From contig NZ_AP028908.1 of assembly GCF_037076465.1 (NCBI RefSeq), positions 2,604,001 through 2,668,000 of the forward strand: a stretch of 64,000 bases of DNA. Direction: 5' to 3'. The position numbers were made by a program, and so were the translations under genes. Below are positions 26,325 to 37,156 of this stretch, piece after piece (the stretch's first letter is position 1; every line of letters begins with the position of its first letter). The stretch is from Pectobacterium araliae. Its GTDB lineage: Bacteria > Pseudomonadota > Gammaproteobacteria > Enterobacterales > Enterobacteriaceae. Below the pieces are notes generated by a model. The model searched no databases, had not been told where the DNA came from, and worked only from the letters and a program-made list of their open reading frames with translations.

Positions 26325-26878
26325 GCGCCACCCTCCTTGCTGTATTTTTCCCACAACGGTTGCAGCGTTTCTTGCCACACCTGCATGTTGAGATCGCCCG
26401 CATGGCGGTAGCGAATGATGCCTTGTCCGTCGATCAGGAAGGTTTCCGGCGCGCCATACACGCCCAAATCCAGCCCCAGCATACCGTCGCCATCAAACAA
26501 ACTCATCGCATAGGGGTTGCCCAACGTCTTCAGCCATTCGACCGCTTTGGGGCGTTCATCTTTATAATTCATGCCCACGACGCGAATCCCCTGCGCCGCC
26601 AGCGTGTTGAGAAACTGGTGCTCCGCACGGCACGTCGGGCACCACGTTGCCCAGACGTTCAGCAGCAGCGGCTTACCATCGCTCAGCTCAGATTGGTTAT
26701 AAATCTTGCCCGGCTGATCCAACGATTCAAGACGAAATTCAGGGATTGGCTTGCCAATCAGAGCAGACTCTAGCCGCATGGGATCGTCGCCGCCGCTGTT
26801 GCGCACCAGTTGCCACAGCAAGGCAACAGCCAGCAGCAAAAACAGCATTAATGGGATTAACAAAACCTTACGGCTCAT
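26321..26878 (-). CDS. ccmG: CcmG (DsbE), periplasmic thioredoxin-like protein
   Basis: A 185-residue membrane-tethered thioredoxin. An N-terminal anchor (LLIPLMLFLLLAVALLWQL) precedes the domain with active site WATWCPTCRAEH and the acidic GVYGAPETFLID cis-proline region. It supplies reductant for CcmH and apocytochrome c. Overlaps ccmF and ccmH by four bases each. Confidence 0.95.
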   Translation of the reverse strand: MSRKVLLIPLMLFLLLAVALLWQLVRNSGGDDPMRLESALIGKPIPEFRLESLDQPGKIYNQSELSDGKPLLLNVWATWCPTCRAEHQFLNTLAAQGIRVVGMNYKDERPKAVEWLKTLGNPYAMSLFDGDGMLGLDLGVYGAPETFLIDGQGIIRYRHAGDLNMQVWQETLQPLWEKYSKEGGA

Positions 26879-28830
26879 GATGATGTCTCCCTCACGGCGC
26901 GACGCAGACGATAGCGCGGATCAAACATGCACAGAATGCCCCCCAACGCCATCAGCCCTCCGCCATACCAAATCCAGCGGATAAAGGGTTTGTAATACAA
27001 TCGTACCGCCCAGCTATCGTCATCCAACTCTTCACCCAAGGCTGCATAGAGATCGCGCGTCACACCCGCATCAATCGCCGCTTCCGTCATGATCGCGCCG
27101 CGGGTGTTATAGAAGCGCTTTTCCGCCGTCAGGATCGCCTCCGGCTTGCCATTGCGCGTGACCTCGATCGTCCCTTTCGCGCTGTGCCAGTTCGGCCCCA
27201 CTACATCCTGCACGCCTTGAAATGTAAAACGGTAATCATGGATTTGTATGCTGTCGCCTGCCCGCATCCGCACATCGCGCTCAACGCTATAGTTTTGGCT
27301 GAATGCGATACCCACCACCGTCACCGCCAGCCCAATATGACCGCACACCATGCCCCACTGGCTCAGTGAAAGTGTGGTCAAACCACGCAGCAGACCATGA
27401 CGTCGGGTAGCGTTGGTATGCAACTCGTACACCGTTAAGAAGAATACCCACAGCGCCATCGACAGGCCGACCACCGTCATAGCAACAAGAGAATCCTGCA
27501 ACAGCCACGGAAGCAGCAGCGACAGCGCAGCCGTTACGGCCATCGCCACCAGTAACAGCTTACGCAGCTTTTGCGGCTCGTCACGCCGCCAGCGAACCAA
27601 TGGCCCCACCCCCAACAACAGGGCAAAAGGTGCCATTAATAGAGTAAACATGGTGTTGAAGAACGGTGTGCCAACCGAAATGCTGCCCAACCCCAACTGC
27701 TTATGTACCAACGGCAGCAGCGTTCCCAGTAGGACAACGAGCGTGGCGGCCATCAGGATCAGGTTATTGCCGAGCAGGAAAGTCTCACGCGACCAGAGCG
27801 AATTCGTTACCCGCGCCCGTACCCGGTTGCCTTTGATGGCGAACAGCAGCAGAGAACCACCGATAACAATGACCAAAAACGCGAGAATAAACATGCCACG
27901 CGCCGGATCGGAGGCAAACGCGTGCACCGACACCAACACGCCGGAACGCACCAGAAACGTTCCCAGCAAACAGAGCGAAAACGCGCCGATGGCCAGCAGT
28001 ACCGTCCAGGCCTTAAAGCTGCCACGTTTTTCGGTGACCGACAGCGAATGCAGCAGCGCGGTACCTACCAACCACGGCATCAATGAGGCGTTTTCCACCG
28101 GGTCCCAGAACCACCAGCCGCCCCAACCCAGTTCGTAATACGCCCAACCCGAACCGAGCACGATACCCAGCGTCAGAAACGACCAGGCCGCCTGTGTCCA
28201 CGGCCGAGACCAACGAGCCCACGCGCTGTCCAGCCGTTCGGCCAATAGCGAGGCAACCGCAAACGCAAACGCCACGGAAAACCCGACATAACCCATGTAA
28301 AGCAGCGGCGGGTGGAAGATAAGCCCGACATCTTGCAACAGCGGATTGAGATCGCGTCCGTCAATCGGATAGTCCGGCAGCGTGCGCGTAAAAGGGTTTG
28401 ACGTCAGGATGATGAACAATAAGAAACCGACATTAATCATCCCCATAACGGCTAACACGCGGGCGACGGCATCCAGCGACATCCCTCGGCTGAAGACCGC
28501 CACGGCGAAGGTCCAGCCGCTCATCAGTAACACCCAGAGCAACAACGATCCTTCATGTGCGCCCCATGCTGCCGCCACGCGATACCACACCGGCAGCGCC
28601 CGATTCGAGTTGTTGGCTACATAGAGGACAGTGAAATCATTGATCACCAGCGCATGCACCAACACGAGAAAGGAAGCCAAAATGCATGCAAACAGCGCCC
28701 AGGCAAGAGGACGTGCCAGCGCCATCAGGCGCGCATCCTGACGCGACGCGCCCCACAGTGGATACACGCTGAGCAATAGCGCCACACCCAGCGCCAGACA
28801 GAGCAGATAGTTGCCCACTTCCGGCATCAT
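26875..28830 (-). CDS. ccmF: CcmF, cytochrome c haem lyase subunit
   Basis: A 651-residue polytopic inner-membrane protein. It contains [20 protein letters not shown], the tryptophan-rich WWD signature [20 protein letters not shown] and conserved histidines for haem. It transfers haem from CcmE to apocytochrome c with CcmH/CcmI. Family length. A related protein, NrfE, is encoded at 33018. Starts and stops overlap neighbours as ATGA. Confidence 0.96.
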   Translation of the reverse strand: MMPEVGNYLLCLALGVALLLSVYPLWGASRQDARLMALARPLAWALFACILASFLVLVHALVINDFTVLYVANNSNRALPVWYRVAAAWGAHEGSLLLWVLLMSGWTFAVAVFSRGMSLDAVARVLAVMGMINVGFLLFIILTSNPFTRTLPDYPIDGRDLNPLLQDVGLIFHPPLLYMGYVGFSVAFAFAVASLLAERLDSAWARWSRPWTQAAWSFLTLGIVLGSGWAYYELGWGGWWFWDPVENASLMPWLVGTALLHSLSVTEKRGSFKAWTVLLAIGAFSLCLLGTFLVRSGVLVSVHAFASDPARGMFILAFLVIVIGGSLLLFAIKGNRVRARVTNSLWSRETFLLGNNLILMAATLVVLLGTLLPLVHKQLGLGSISVGTPFFNTMFTLLMAPFALLLGVGPLVRWRRDEPQKLRKLLLVAMAVTAALSLLLPWLLQDSLVAMTVVGLSMALWVFFLTVYELHTNATRRHGLLRGLTTLSLSQWGMVCGHIGLAVTVVGIAFSQNYSVERDVRMRAGDSIQIHDYRFTFQGVQDVVGPNWHSAKGTIEVTRNGKPEAILTAEKRFYNTRGAIMTEAAIDAGVTRDLYAALGEELDDDSWAVRLYYKPFIRWIWYGGGLMALGGILCMFDPRYRLRRAVRETSS

Positions 28831-29309
28831 AACGGTTTACCCTCTGTCGCTGCCGCAGAGGCGTGGCCGTTCTGCCCTTCCATCGCCGCTTTGATTTCCG
28901 GTGGCGTGTAATTTTCGTCATGGCGGGCAAGCACTTCTTTCGCTGCAATATGATCGTCGCTATCCAGAATACCCTGTGCCACAACGCCTTGCCCTTCGCG
29001 GAACAGATCCGGCAACATCCCGTTATAGGTCACATCGACGGAGCCTTGTACATCATAAACGGTGAAGCGAACTTCCAGACTTTGGCTGTCGCGGCGCACG
29101 CTGCCCGGCATCACCATGCCACCAACGCGCAGGCGCTGCCCGATGGCGGGTTTTTCCTGCGTTTCATTCTTGCCATAAAGAATTTCACTGGGCGTATAAA
29201 AGAGATCGATATTTGAGCTTAACGCATAGAGCGTTAGTGCTATCGTCAACACCGTGCCGCAGACCACGGTCAGAATGGCATAGAGGCGGGTTTTACGCGG
29301 CACACTCAT
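28827..29309 (-). CDS. ccmE: CcmE, periplasmic haem chaperone
   Basis: A 160-residue protein with an N-terminal anchor ([20 protein letters not shown]) and an OB-fold domain ([12 protein letters not shown]). The haem-attaching histidine is in [13 protein letters not shown] near residue 130, with the tyrosine of the HxxxY motif. It carries haem from CcmC to CcmF. Confidence 0.96.
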   Translation of the reverse strand: MSVPRKTRLYAILTVVCGTVLTIALTLYALSSNIDLFYTPSEILYGKNETQEKPAIGQRLRVGGMVMPGSVRRDSQSLEVRFTVYDVQGSVDVTYNGMLPDLFREGQGVVAQGILDSDDHIAAKEVLARHDENYTPPEIKAAMEGQNGHASAAATEGKPL

Positions 29310-29530
29310 TGCGCCACCTCCGTTGCTGCTGGCTTACGCGCCGTATTCTTACGCTGCTCGCGCGCTTGCTGGCGGCGAATGTCGATCAATAATGCGCGGC
29401 GACTCAAGAGGGTATGACCGACCAATGCGCTCAGCGGTAACAGCGTTAGCACCACGGCCAGCCACACGTAAAAGGCATAGCCGCCCATCGCAAAGAAATC
29501 TTGCCAGCTCGTGAAGGCGATGTTCATCAT
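29306..29530 (-). CDS. ccmD: CcmD, small haem-exporter membrane protein
   Basis: A 74-residue protein with one helix ([20 protein letters not shown]) and a basic cytoplasmic tail. It stabilises the CcmABCD-CcmE complex. ATG 29530 overlaps the ccmC stop; a second ATG follows directly. Confidence 0.93.
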   Translation of the reverse strand: MMNIAFTSWQDFFAMGGYAFYVWLAVVLTLLPLSALVGHTLLSRRALLIDIRRQQAREQRKNTARKPAATEVAQ

Positions 29531-30264
29531 GCTATTCCTCCTTTATTAAGCAGCGCAGCCACCCAAGGCGCGCGGCGCTGCTGCACCAGTATCAAATTAC
29601 GCAATCGCATAAGTGACAATGTCACGAATAAATTCATAAACCCGAGCATCATAATGCGCAGCGGCAGACGCATAGCGGGATCGATGGTTTTCTGCATTTT
29701 TGTCGATCCCTGATGCAGGGTATTCCACCACTCGACCGAGAAATGGATGATGGGTAAATTCACCACGCCAACCAGCACCAGAATGGCCGCCGCACGACCG
29801 GCAAGACGGCGATCGTCAAAGGCGTTGTAGAGCGCGATGATGCCCACATACAGAAACAGCAGAACGAGTTCGGACGTCAGGCGCGCATCCCACACCCACC
29901 AGGTTCCCCACATCGGTTTCCCCCAGGTGGCGCCCGTCGTCAGCGCAATAAAGGTAAACACCGCGCCGACCGGTGCCATCGCCGCCACGGCAAGTTCTGC
30001 CGTTTTTGACTGCCGAATCATCCCGATCAGCGCAAATATCGCCATCACGGCATAGACGCCCATCGACCACACGGCCGCTGGTACATGCAGATACATGATG
30101 CGATACCCTTGCCCTTGCTGGTAATCCGCAGGCGCAAACCCAAATCCCAGCAGACAACCGCCGAGCAGCAACGCGGCGCTGATCAGGGCAACCCAGGGGA
30201 TAAGCCTGCCGCAAAGGCCATAAAGGCGATCCGGCTGCGTAAGCTGATAGTTTTTTTTCAACAT
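29527..30264 (-). CDS. ccmC: CcmC, haem exporter / CcmE haem-loading protein
   Basis: A 245-residue six-helix membrane protein with the WWD motif TWWVWDARLTSE and flanking histidines (LHVPAAVWS, IIHFSVEWWNTLHQ). It attaches haem to CcmE. The frame is open further upstream, but ATG 30264 (MLKKNYQLTQ) matches the family length exactly. Confidence 0.95.
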   Translation of the reverse strand: MLKKNYQLTQPDRLYGLCGRLIPWVALISAALLLGGCLLGFGFAPADYQQGQGYRIMYLHVPAAVWSMGVYAVMAIFALIGMIRQSKTAELAVAAMAPVGAVFTFIALTTGATWGKPMWGTWWVWDARLTSELVLLFLYVGIIALYNAFDDRRLAGRAAAILVLVGVVNLPIIHFSVEWWNTLHQGSTKMQKTIDPAMRLPLRIMMLGFMNLFVTLSLMRLRNLILVQQRRAPWVAALLNKGGIA

Positions 30265-30332
30265 AATCGTGTGCTCACTTTGCGTAAAACGCATCCCAAT
30301 GGGACGATGAAGGCGATCCTGAGATCGGAAAA

Positions 30333-30989
30333 TTATTGAATGCTCACCCGCAACGCCGCCGCCGTGGCAAACGGGCTCAGGGTGGCGCTGCCCGCCAGAA
30401 AGGCACCGAGGATCGCCAGATACCCACCGACCGGCAGTTGCATCATCGCGGCCTCGACCGCCGCCGTCGCAAATATCAACAACGGTATGGTGAGCGGCAA
30501 AACCAGCAGGCTTAACAGCACGCCGCTGCGGCGCAGCCCGACCGTTAATCCCGCGCCAATAGCACCCAGAAAACTGAGCGTTGGCGTACAGAGCAACAGC
30601 GTTAACGCCATTACCCACCAGCCGTGGCTGTCCAACCCAAACAGCAACGCCGCCAGCGGCGAAAGCAGGAGCAGCGGCAACCCGCTAACCATCCAGTGCA
30701 CCACCACTTTCGCCAGCACCACTAACGGCAGCGGCAAAGGCAGCAGTATCAGCTGTTCCAGCGAGCCATCCTGATAGTCATCGCGGAAAAGGCGATCCAT
30801 CCCCAGCAGCGAAGCGAGCAACGCCGCCACCCACACCACGCCGGGTGCCACACGCATCAATAGCTGCGGCTCTGGTCCAATAGCCAGAGGAAATAAGATG
30901 ATGACGATCAGGAAGAACCACAGCGGGTTAAGAATTTCCGCGTTATTGCGCAACGCAACGCGCAGCTCTCGAGCAATCAGCCGCCGCAT
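30333..30989 (-). CDS. ccmB: CcmB, haem-export ABC permease
   Basis: A 218-residue six-helix permease with [20 protein letters not shown] at the start and [20 protein letters not shown] after the first helices, both typical of CcmB. With CcmA it drives release of holo-CcmE from CcmCD. It overlaps ccmA by 13 bases. 68 bases separate it from ccmC. Confidence 0.95.
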   Translation of the reverse strand: MRRLIARELRVALRNNAEILNPLWFFLIVIILFPLAIGPEPQLLMRVAPGVVWVAALLASLLGMDRLFRDDYQDGSLEQLILLPLPLPLVVLAKVVVHWMVSGLPLLLLSPLAALLFGLDSHGWWVMALTLLLCTPTLSFLGAIGAGLTVGLRRSGVLLSLLVLPLTIPLLIFATAAVEAAMMQLPVGGYLAILGAFLAGSATLSPFATAAALRVSIQ

Positions 30990-31609
30990 GATGGGGTTCC
31001 CTCACTCGGCGTAAGCTGGATACAGCGAATATCCTGAGCGAACGGACGCAGCGGCTGATGGGTGGTTAAAATGATAATGCCGCCGCGCGCAATATGGTGC
31101 TCCATGCGCTGTGTCAGCATTTCGACGCCCGCTACGTCAAGCGCGGTCAGTGGTTCATCCAGAATCCACAGCGGGACGTCGGTGAGCCACAAACGTGCCA
31201 GTGCAACACGGCGCTGTTGCCCCGCCGAGAGGCGCGCCACGGGCACGTCTTCATAGCCAGCCAGCCCGACGGCGGCCAACGCTTGCCAGAGTGCATCCTG
31301 ATGCTGCTGCGGAGAGAAAAAGCGCAGGTTCTCTTCACCCGTCAGGACGCTCTTGATGCCCGGCTGATGACCTAACCACAGAAGCTGCTGATTAAACTGC
31401 TCGCGTATGCGGTTGATGCGCTGACCTTGCCAGCAGATTTCCCCCGATTCAGGCGTCGCCAGACCGCTTAAAATGCGCAACAGCGATGTTTTACCCACCC
31501 CGTTGGCACCGGCAATCTGCACCATGTCTCCCGCACTGGCGGTAAACGACAACGCGCTGAACAGCACATGCTCATCGCGTATGCAAACCACATCGCGCGC
31601 TTCTAACAT
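30977..31609 (-). CDS. ccmA: CcmA, ABC ATPase for cytochrome c maturation
   Basis: A 210-residue ATPase with Walker [12 protein letters not shown], signature [14 protein letters not shown] and Walker [13 protein letters not shown] followed by a switch histidine (ILTTHQPL). First gene of ccmABCDEFGHI. Its promoter region (31610-31799) carries FNR-like and NarP-like sites. Confidence 0.96.
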   Translation of the reverse strand: MLEARDVVCIRDEHVLFSALSFTASAGDMVQIAGANGVGKTSLLRILSGLATPESGEICWQGQRINRIREQFNQQLLWLGHQPGIKSVLTGEENLRFFSPQQHQDALWQALAAVGLAGYEDVPVARLSAGQQRRVALARLWLTDVPLWILDEPLTALDVAGVEMLTQRMEHHIARGGIIILTTHQPLRPFAQDIRCIQLTPSEGTPSCGG

Positions 31610-31680
31610 CGGGGTGTACTCCTACTTTCTTAGTGGCTATAGAATAACATGACGTTCTAACTCCCCCTCTTGGGGGTCGT

Positions 31681-31696
31681 AACCCTAAAGGGTTAA
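31681..31696. promoter_or_regulatory. Putative NarP 7-2-7 operator of the ccm operon
   Basis: TAACCCT-AA-AGGGTTA, two heptamers in exact inverted order, each matching 6 of 7 consensus positions. The centre is about 80 bases before the ccmA start. It resembles the napF site at 18151-18166 in layout and sequence. Confidence 0.6.
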
Positions 31697-31702
31697 TCTT
31701 TT

Positions 31703-31716
31703 TTATTGAGATCAAT
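31703..31716 (-). promoter_or_regulatory. Putative FNR site of the ccm operon
   Basis: Read on the minus strand, TTGAT-CTCA-ATAAA matches 9 of 10 FNR consensus positions. The centre is 21 bases upstream of the NarP-like site, nearly the spacing at napF. Confidence 0.55.
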
Positions 31717-31799
31717 AAAGTCGGCGATTCCGGTTATTTCTGTCATCATGACGGTGCAAAAAACCGCGCAGGCACCGCTGAATCGTGAGGAGTCACGCA

Positions 31800-32627
31800 C
31801 TATTTCTGGCTGTTCTTCAGCAGCGTTGCCGTGTTGATCGCCTCGATCAACTGGACGCGATTAACCCGCGGACTGTAGGTATCCAGTAAGCGCTGCCAAA
31901 TCGTAATCGCGCGGGCATAGTCCGCTTTCAGGAACGCATCAGACGCTAGCAGCATTAGCGCCGTCACTTCATTGGCATCCAGCGCCAGCGCTTTATCGAC
32001 CATCTCCTGCATCGGCGGCGTAACAGCCTGACCGGACTGGTAATACAGCACCGTCGCCAGTGCCGAATACAGTTCCGCGCTGTCGCCCTTCAACGCAATC
32101 GCCTGCCGATAAGCCCGCAGCGCGTTGTCGTAGGCATTACGGTAAAGATAATATTCACCTAGCTCAGCCCAGAGGACGCTGTTGCCCGGTGTTTTACGAA
32201 TGTTGTCCTGCAAGGTAGTAAGCTGTTTTTCCTGTTGCTGCGCGTCGCTAAAATCGTGTAGCGGATCGGCAAGCCGCTGGCGCTCCGCTTGGACGAGCTC
32301 GCCGCGCGGGCTTAGCGCGTAGAGCGCCGCACTACTCAAGAAAATAACGATGACGGCAACCACAACGGCGATGGTGGGCATCGGACGCGACGTGAAGGAG
32401 GGACGTGATATTAGCGGCAGATCGTGCGACAGTTCGCGCCCCAGCATCTTTGCCTCATGCTCGGACAGATGCTTTCCTGCCTGTTCACACTGAAAATGCC
32501 AGATGCGCTCCGCTAAACGCGGTAGCGTGTCGTCGTTCTCCGGCTTGCGTAGGGGCAATAGCGGCCACAGCAGTCCGGTAATCAGAATAATGGCGACAGC
32601 GGCGATCAATACCTCTAACAGGCTCAT
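31800..32627 (-). CDS. nrfG: NrfG, haem lyase TPR subunit for NrfA
   Basis: About 275 residues with two membrane helices (5-23 and about 82-102) and TPR repeats ([40 protein letters not shown]). The architecture is that of CcmI. NrfG helps NrfEF attach haem to the CWSCK motif of NrfA. ATG 32627 overlaps the nrfF stop. It is longer than E. coli NrfG (198), having the full N-terminal membrane part. Confidence 0.88.
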   Translation of the reverse strand: MSLLEVLIAAVAIILITGLLWPLLPLRKPENDDTLPRLAERIWHFQCEQAGKHLSEHEAKMLGRELSHDLPLISRPSFTSRPMPTIAVVVAVIVIFLSSAALYALSPRGELVQAERQRLADPLHDFSDAQQQEKQLTTLQDNIRKTPGNSVLWAELGEYYLYRNAYDNALRAYRQAIALKGDSAELYSALATVLYYQSGQAVTPPMQEMVDKALALDANEVTALMLLASDAFLKADYARAITIWQRLLDTYSPRVNRVQLIEAINTATLLKNSQK

Positions 32628-33025
32628 GGGCGCGCCCCTCGGCTCTGTCGCCGCATCACGCGCCACGCAATAACCACAATCGCTACCAGCAAGAGCAACG
32701 GCGTGAACCAAAGTATGCCGGTTTGCATTTTCATCGGTGGGTTGTACTGAACAAAATCGCCATAGCGCTGATTCATAAACGCGATAATTTCTGACTTATC
32801 TTTGCCCTGCTCCACCATGGAAAAAACCTCATGGCGCATGCTGACTGCTACAGGTGAGTTCGATTCCAGCAGACTTTGGTTCTGGCATTGCGGACAGCGT
32901 AATTCCCCAGCAATCGCCAACGCATCCTGACGCTGTGCCTGACTGGAAAATACCCAGGTATCGACCACCTGAGCCTGCACAGAAAAAACCAGTAGCATAA
33001 GGAGAAGCGCAAGGGGTTTAGTCAT
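32624..33025 (-). CDS. nrfF: NrfF, CcmH-like haem lyase subunit
   Basis: A 133-residue protein with a signal peptide ([14 protein letters not shown]), redox motif [17 protein letters not shown] and a C-terminal helix. It is a paralogue of CcmH (25866) dedicated to NrfA. ATG 33025 overlaps the nrfE end by eight bases. Confidence 0.93.
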   Translation of the reverse strand: MTKPLALLLMLLVFSVQAQVVDTWVFSSQAQRQDALAIAGELRCPQCQNQSLLESNSPVAVSMRHEVFSMVEQGKDKSEIIAFMNQRYGDFVQYNPPMKMQTGILWFTPLLLLVAIVVIAWRVMRRQSRGARP

Positions 33026-34895
33026 CGGCCCGTCTCCCTCGGAACCACCCCAGCAGCGCGCCCACAACCATCAGCATGCCACCGCCCCATACCCAGCGAA
33101 CACCGGTTTGCACATAGAAACGCATCGCATAGCGGTTTTCGCCAGTTTTCTCTCCCATCACGGCATACCATTCTCTGATTGGCTCCCAGGCAATGCCCGG
33201 TTCAACCATCTGCTGTTTACGTGCGTTGTAATAACGACGTTCCGGCATGATGCGGGCGATCGGTGAGTCGCCACGATAAATCGCAATCACGGCCTGCTCG
33301 GCGGTGTAATTCTGTGCTGCGACTAACTCCAGCTGTAAAAATCGGAAATGGTAGTCGCCCAGCGTGACCTGTTCTCCCTGACCCACATTGGCGCTGATTT
33401 CCTGCTTGCTGCCCGCAGAGAACGCGATGCCCAGAGCAAATAACGCCACGCCCGAATGTGCCAACAATGCAGGAAGCTGCTGACGTATCGCCGACAGCGG
33501 CTGTAACCACTGTGCGGCCATAACCCAGCCGATCAGACCCGCAGCCAACGCGACGGCGTACCCATGCGGCCATAAGACCAGCGTGATAATGACGCCGATA
33601 GCCAGCGTCACGTCGAAACGCCGGACTGGCCATCGCGCACTGCGTTTCCAGTAGCCGCCCGCCGCTGCCCCGATGAGCAACAGCATCAGGCCACCGAAGG
33701 GCAAGAGCACGCGGTTGAAATAGGGCGCACCTACCGAGATTTTCCCCCAGCCCGCCAGCCCATAGATCATCGGGTAAAGCGTGCCAAGTAATACCACCAG
33801 CGCGACGGCACTGAATAACAGCAGCACCAGCAATATCGCCATTTCCCGCGACCAGCCGGAGAAACGGGCAGCAGAATGGACAAGCTGAGCACACCAGCCA
33901 TAAACCGCCAACGCCACCATACTCAAGCAGGCGAACAGAATAAAGAGAGGCACCGCACGGTCATGTTCGAGCGCGAACGCATGAACCGACACCAGTATCC
34001 CGGAGCGCACAATCAGCGTGCCCAACTGGCATAAAATGAACGTCAGCAACGCCAGTATCAGCGACCAATGTCGGAAGATGCCGCGCATGCGGGTGACAGA
34101 CAGGCTGTGCAGTAATGCGCTGGCCGTAAGCCACGGGAGCAGCGAGGCGTTCTCTACCGGATCCCAGAACCACCATCCGCCCCAGCCCAGTTCGTTATAG
34201 GCCCACCACGATCCGAGGATAATGCCCAGCGTTAACAGGCTCCAGGCGGGCAGTGTCCAGCGCCAGCAAATCCAGGCGGCTGGCGCAGTAAACTCACCAT
34301 GAATCAGGGCGGCTAACGCCAGCGCCGCACTCACGGTTAACCCGCCATAGCCCAGATAGAGCAACGGCGGATGAAGGATAAGGCCAATGTGTTGCAACAT
34401 GGGGTTGAGATCTCTCCCCGCCACCGCAGGCGGGAAGAGACGCACAAAGGGATCGGAGAAAAAGACAATGAACACCAGCAACGCAGTCGCGATCACGGCC
34501 AGCATCGCCAGCGTCAGCGGAAACAGATCGCTCTCCGCCTTACGATAGCGACAGGCGAACGCGGCGCTCCAACCGGTTAAACATAGCAGCCACAGCAACA
34601 ACGAGCCTTCATGCCCGCCCCAGACCGCCGCAATTTTTAGCCCCAGCGGTAAATCACGATGGCTATGCTGGGCGACGTAATTAACAGAAAAATCATCCTG
34701 TACCACGCTCAGCGTCAGCGCGATAAACGCAAACAGCACGAGGCCAAACAGTACCAACGTCCAGCACCGCGCCAGTCGGTAAGTACCCGACCAGCGCAGG
34801 GAGTAGCCTGAAAATGTCAGCAACGCCGTCGCCACACCGACGCAAACCGCCAGCGACAGCGCGACATACCCAAATTCTGGCAATAGCAACATCAA
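33018..34895 (-). CDS. nrfE: NrfE, CcmF-like haem lyase for NrfA
   Basis: A 625-residue polytopic protein with [19 protein letters not shown] and the WWD motif [20 protein letters not shown], paralogous to CcmF. It recognises the lysine-coordinated CWSCK haem site of NrfA. Longer than E. coli NrfE (552), closer to CcmF. ATG 34895 and 34892 are both possible starts. Confidence 0.94.
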   Translation of the reverse strand: MMLLLPEFGYVALSLAVCVGVATALLTFSGYSLRWSGTYRLARCWTLVLFGLVLFAFIALTLSVVQDDFSVNYVAQHSHRDLPLGLKIAAVWGGHEGSLLLWLLCLTGWSAAFACRYRKAESDLFPLTLAMLAVIATALLVFIVFFSDPFVRLFPPAVAGRDLNPMLQHIGLILHPPLLYLGYGGLTVSAALALAALIHGEFTAPAAWICWRWTLPAWSLLTLGIILGSWWAYNELGWGGWWFWDPVENASLLPWLTASALLHSLSVTRMRGIFRHWSLILALLTFILCQLGTLIVRSGILVSVHAFALEHDRAVPLFILFACLSMVALAVYGWCAQLVHSAARFSGWSREMAILLVLLLFSAVALVVLLGTLYPMIYGLAGWGKISVGAPYFNRVLLPFGGLMLLLIGAAAGGYWKRSARWPVRRFDVTLAIGVIITLVLWPHGYAVALAAGLIGWVMAAQWLQPLSAIRQQLPALLAHSGVALFALGIAFSAGSKQEISANVGQGEQVTLGDYHFRFLQLELVAAQNYTAEQAVIAIYRGDSPIARIMPERRYYNARKQQMVEPGIAWEPIREWYAVMGEKTGENRYAMRFYVQTGVRWVWGGGMLMVVGALLGWFRGRRADD

Positions 34896-34913
34896 CCGGC
34901 CTCTTGCTGGGAA

Positions 34914-35876
34914 TTAGACAACGGTTAACTGCCCCGCATAGAGGATAAAGAAGCGCAGCAGCAAGACCCCCACCAGACTCATGCCACAAACCGCCAGCAC
35001 CCCATAGTGCGAATGCTGTCGGTTAGCCCATGACTTGAGCAGCAAGGGAATGACCAATCCAATCCCTACCACGCCCAGCCAGAACCACATGGCCCAGAAC
35101 CCGCCGCCCACGGCAGCCACTAGCGCCCGCTGCTTCCCATCGTCCCCTAAAGCAAGGCCGATAAAGAACGCAAACAGTAAGAAGATTTCTAGCCACACGA
35201 CCGGCATTTCGACACGGTGTACAAAGTGCGCTTCTTCGCTATGCGGATTGCGGCGATAGCGGCAGGCCATGGCGATCAGCGCGACAGCGGCACCGGAGGA
35301 CACCCCCGAAAACAGGAATAGCGCGGGTAAAATCGGGTTATTCAGCAGCGGATAGGTCTTCAGCGCGGAGAGTAAAAAACCGGTATAAGCCCCTAACATC
35401 ACCGCCAACAGTAACATCACGATATCCAGCGATTTCTGCATCGGAGCCAGCCAGCTGAGCACCTTAGGCAGGATACTCAGCTTCGGCAGCCAGCGTTGTT
35501 GCAGTGCTATAGCCTGCTCGCTAAAAATGTTGATCAGCCAGACTGCCAACGCCGCCATGTAAACCTGAAACAGCATGACCCCAACGGACATCACCGAGGT
35601 AAAGCTGTAATGAAACATGAGCTTCCAGAACGTCCAGGGGCGCGTCAGGTGGAAGACCAGAATCAGCAATCCCAGAATGATGGTGCACGGTGCAAGAATC
35701 AGCGTCGTGCGCATTAACGTACTGTCGGCGGTTGCCTGCTCAGGATGGTAGCGCCGCAGTAAGGCCGACAGCGTCACCAGCCCCGCAGAGATGCCGACCA
35801 AAAACAGGTAAATCGCAATCGGCCAGTCCCAGACTAACGAATCAAAATGGAATGCGCTTGAAGACACGGGCGTCAT
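34914..35876 (-). CDS. nrfD: NrfD, membrane quinol dehydrogenase subunit
   Basis: A 320-residue NrfD/PsrC-type protein with about eight to nine helices and WDWPIAIYLFLVGISAGLVT at the start, a family hallmark. It oxidises quinol and passes electrons through NrfC to NrfB. It overlaps nrfC by ATGA. Confidence 0.95.
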   Translation of the reverse strand: MTPVSSSAFHFDSLVWDWPIAIYLFLVGISAGLVTLSALLRRYHPEQATADSTLMRTTLILAPCTIILGLLILVFHLTRPWTFWKLMFHYSFTSVMSVGVMLFQVYMAALAVWLINIFSEQAIALQQRWLPKLSILPKVLSWLAPMQKSLDIVMLLLAVMLGAYTGFLLSALKTYPLLNNPILPALFLFSGVSSGAAVALIAMACRYRRNPHSEEAHFVHRVEMPVVWLEIFLLFAFFIGLALGDDGKQRALVAAVGGGFWAMWFWLGVVGIGLVIPLLLKSWANRQHSHYGVLAVCGMSLVGVLLLRFFILYAGQLTVV

Positions 35877-36544
35877 TGATGAACCTCCCCGTATTTAAAC
35901 GGTACGCGATAAACCTTAGGACGAGTGCCGAGCGCGATTTTGTAGCGGTACGTCGGCTGTTGACGAAGCAGGCGGGAAATCTCACTGTCAGGATCGTCAA
36001 GGTTACCGAACGTCAGCGCCTTCGTCGGACAAGACAGCACACAGGCAGGTAGCTTCCCTTGTTTCAGATTGGTCTTGCGGCAAAAATCACACTTGTCCGC
36101 CGTTTTCGTTTTCGGATGAATAAAGCGCACTTGATAAGGGCAGGCAGCAATACAGTATTGGCAACCTACACACAGATCGGGATTCACATCCACGATGCCG
36201 CTTGCCGCATCGCGAAACGACGCCCCAGTCGGACACACGTCAACACAGGGCGCATGATCGCAGTGCTGACAGGAGTGACGGAAAAAGCGATATTTCACGT
36301 CAGGGAAAGTCCCGATCGGTTCACTGCGAATGATCGTCAGACGTGAGACGCCTTCCGGCACCTGATTGACCTCACGGCAGGCGTCCATGCACGCCGTACA
36401 GCCGATACAGAGCGATTCATCGTGGATCATGCCGTAGCGGACGCCGTTGATATTCAGCGTCTGTGCGACAACCTGCCCCGCCGTACTGGTGAGGGCAATG
36501 AGCCCCCCCATACGGGCAAGAAATTGACGGCGAGAGCAACTCAT
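35873..36544 (-). CDS. nrfC: NrfC, periplasmic iron-sulfur protein
   Basis: A 223-residue protein with a Tat signal ([17 protein letters not shown]) and four 4Fe-4S motifs, including [39 protein letters not shown] and CDFCRKTN...CVLSCP. It links NrfD and NrfB. Confidence 0.95.
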   Translation of the reverse strand: MSCSRRQFLARMGGLIALTSTAGQVVAQTLNINGVRYGMIHDESLCIGCTACMDACREVNQVPEGVSRLTIIRSEPIGTFPDVKYRFFRHSCQHCDHAPCVDVCPTGASFRDAASGIVDVNPDLCVGCQYCIAACPYQVRFIHPKTKTADKCDFCRKTNLKQGKLPACVLSCPTKALTFGNLDDPDSEISRLLRQQPTYRYKIALGTRPKVYRVPFKYGEVHQ

Positions 36545-37110
36545 GGCTGCCTCTTATTACCCAGATGCACTGAGGCTGGGTTGAAGTCTGGGTTATTGCG
36601 CTGATCGCTATGGCAATCCACGCACAGTTTGATGCGGCTCTTGTCGTTCAGCGTCTGCATACTGTCTTGCGTGGGGTGCAACTGGTGGCAACTGGCACAG
36701 GCCACTTTCGCGACATGCACATCGTGTGGCCAAAACGATTTCTGCAACTGCTCCGGGGTATGGCATGACATGCAGACGCTGTTTTGCTCTTCCACCTTAT
36801 ACATCGGGAAGTTAAAGCGCATGACATCTTTAACGCCTTCGCGGTGCAGCAGCGATGGCTTGCCATGACAATTCGTACAGGTCACCTGCTGTTGATTGTG
36901 CGGGTTGACGGCAGAGGCATGTTTGCCCTGCATGCCATCCTCTTCCGGTTTATGGCACTGTAGACACGCCTCATCGGGATTGCGTTGTGGCATGACCTCC
37001 CAGCGCTCTCCTTTTTCCGCCTGAGGTGCGGGCTGCGTCAGCCCTGGCAAGGCCCAAAGCATGCCTGATACCAGCACCCCGGCAGTCAATAACGAACGTA
37101 ATACGCTCAT
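36541..37110 (-). CDS. nrfB: NrfB, pentahaem cytochrome c
   Basis: About 189 residues with a signal peptide and five CXXCH motifs: CLQCH, CTNCH, CMSCH, CASCH and CVDCH. It donates electrons to NrfA. ATG 37110 has GGAG five bases before it; a GTG two codons earlier overlaps that site and is rejected. Confidence 0.95.
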   Translation of the reverse strand: MSVLRSLLTAGVLVSGMLWALPGLTQPAPQAEKGERWEVMPQRNPDEACLQCHKPEEDGMQGKHASAVNPHNQQQVTCTNCHGKPSLLHREGVKDVMRFNFPMYKVEEQNSVCMSCHTPEQLQKSFWPHDVHVAKVACASCHQLHPTQDSMQTLNDKSRIKLCVDCHSDQRNNPDFNPASVHLGNKRQP

Positions 37111-37156
37111 ATCCACTCCACTTTATGATCGCCCGCGTCCACAGGCGATGGGGTTA

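Noticed and set aside
31664..31677. CCCCC-TCTT-GGGGG repeat as a terminator
   Set aside because: No T run follows on either strand, and it lies in the ccm promoter region. It may be a second regulator site, but the evidence is too thin.
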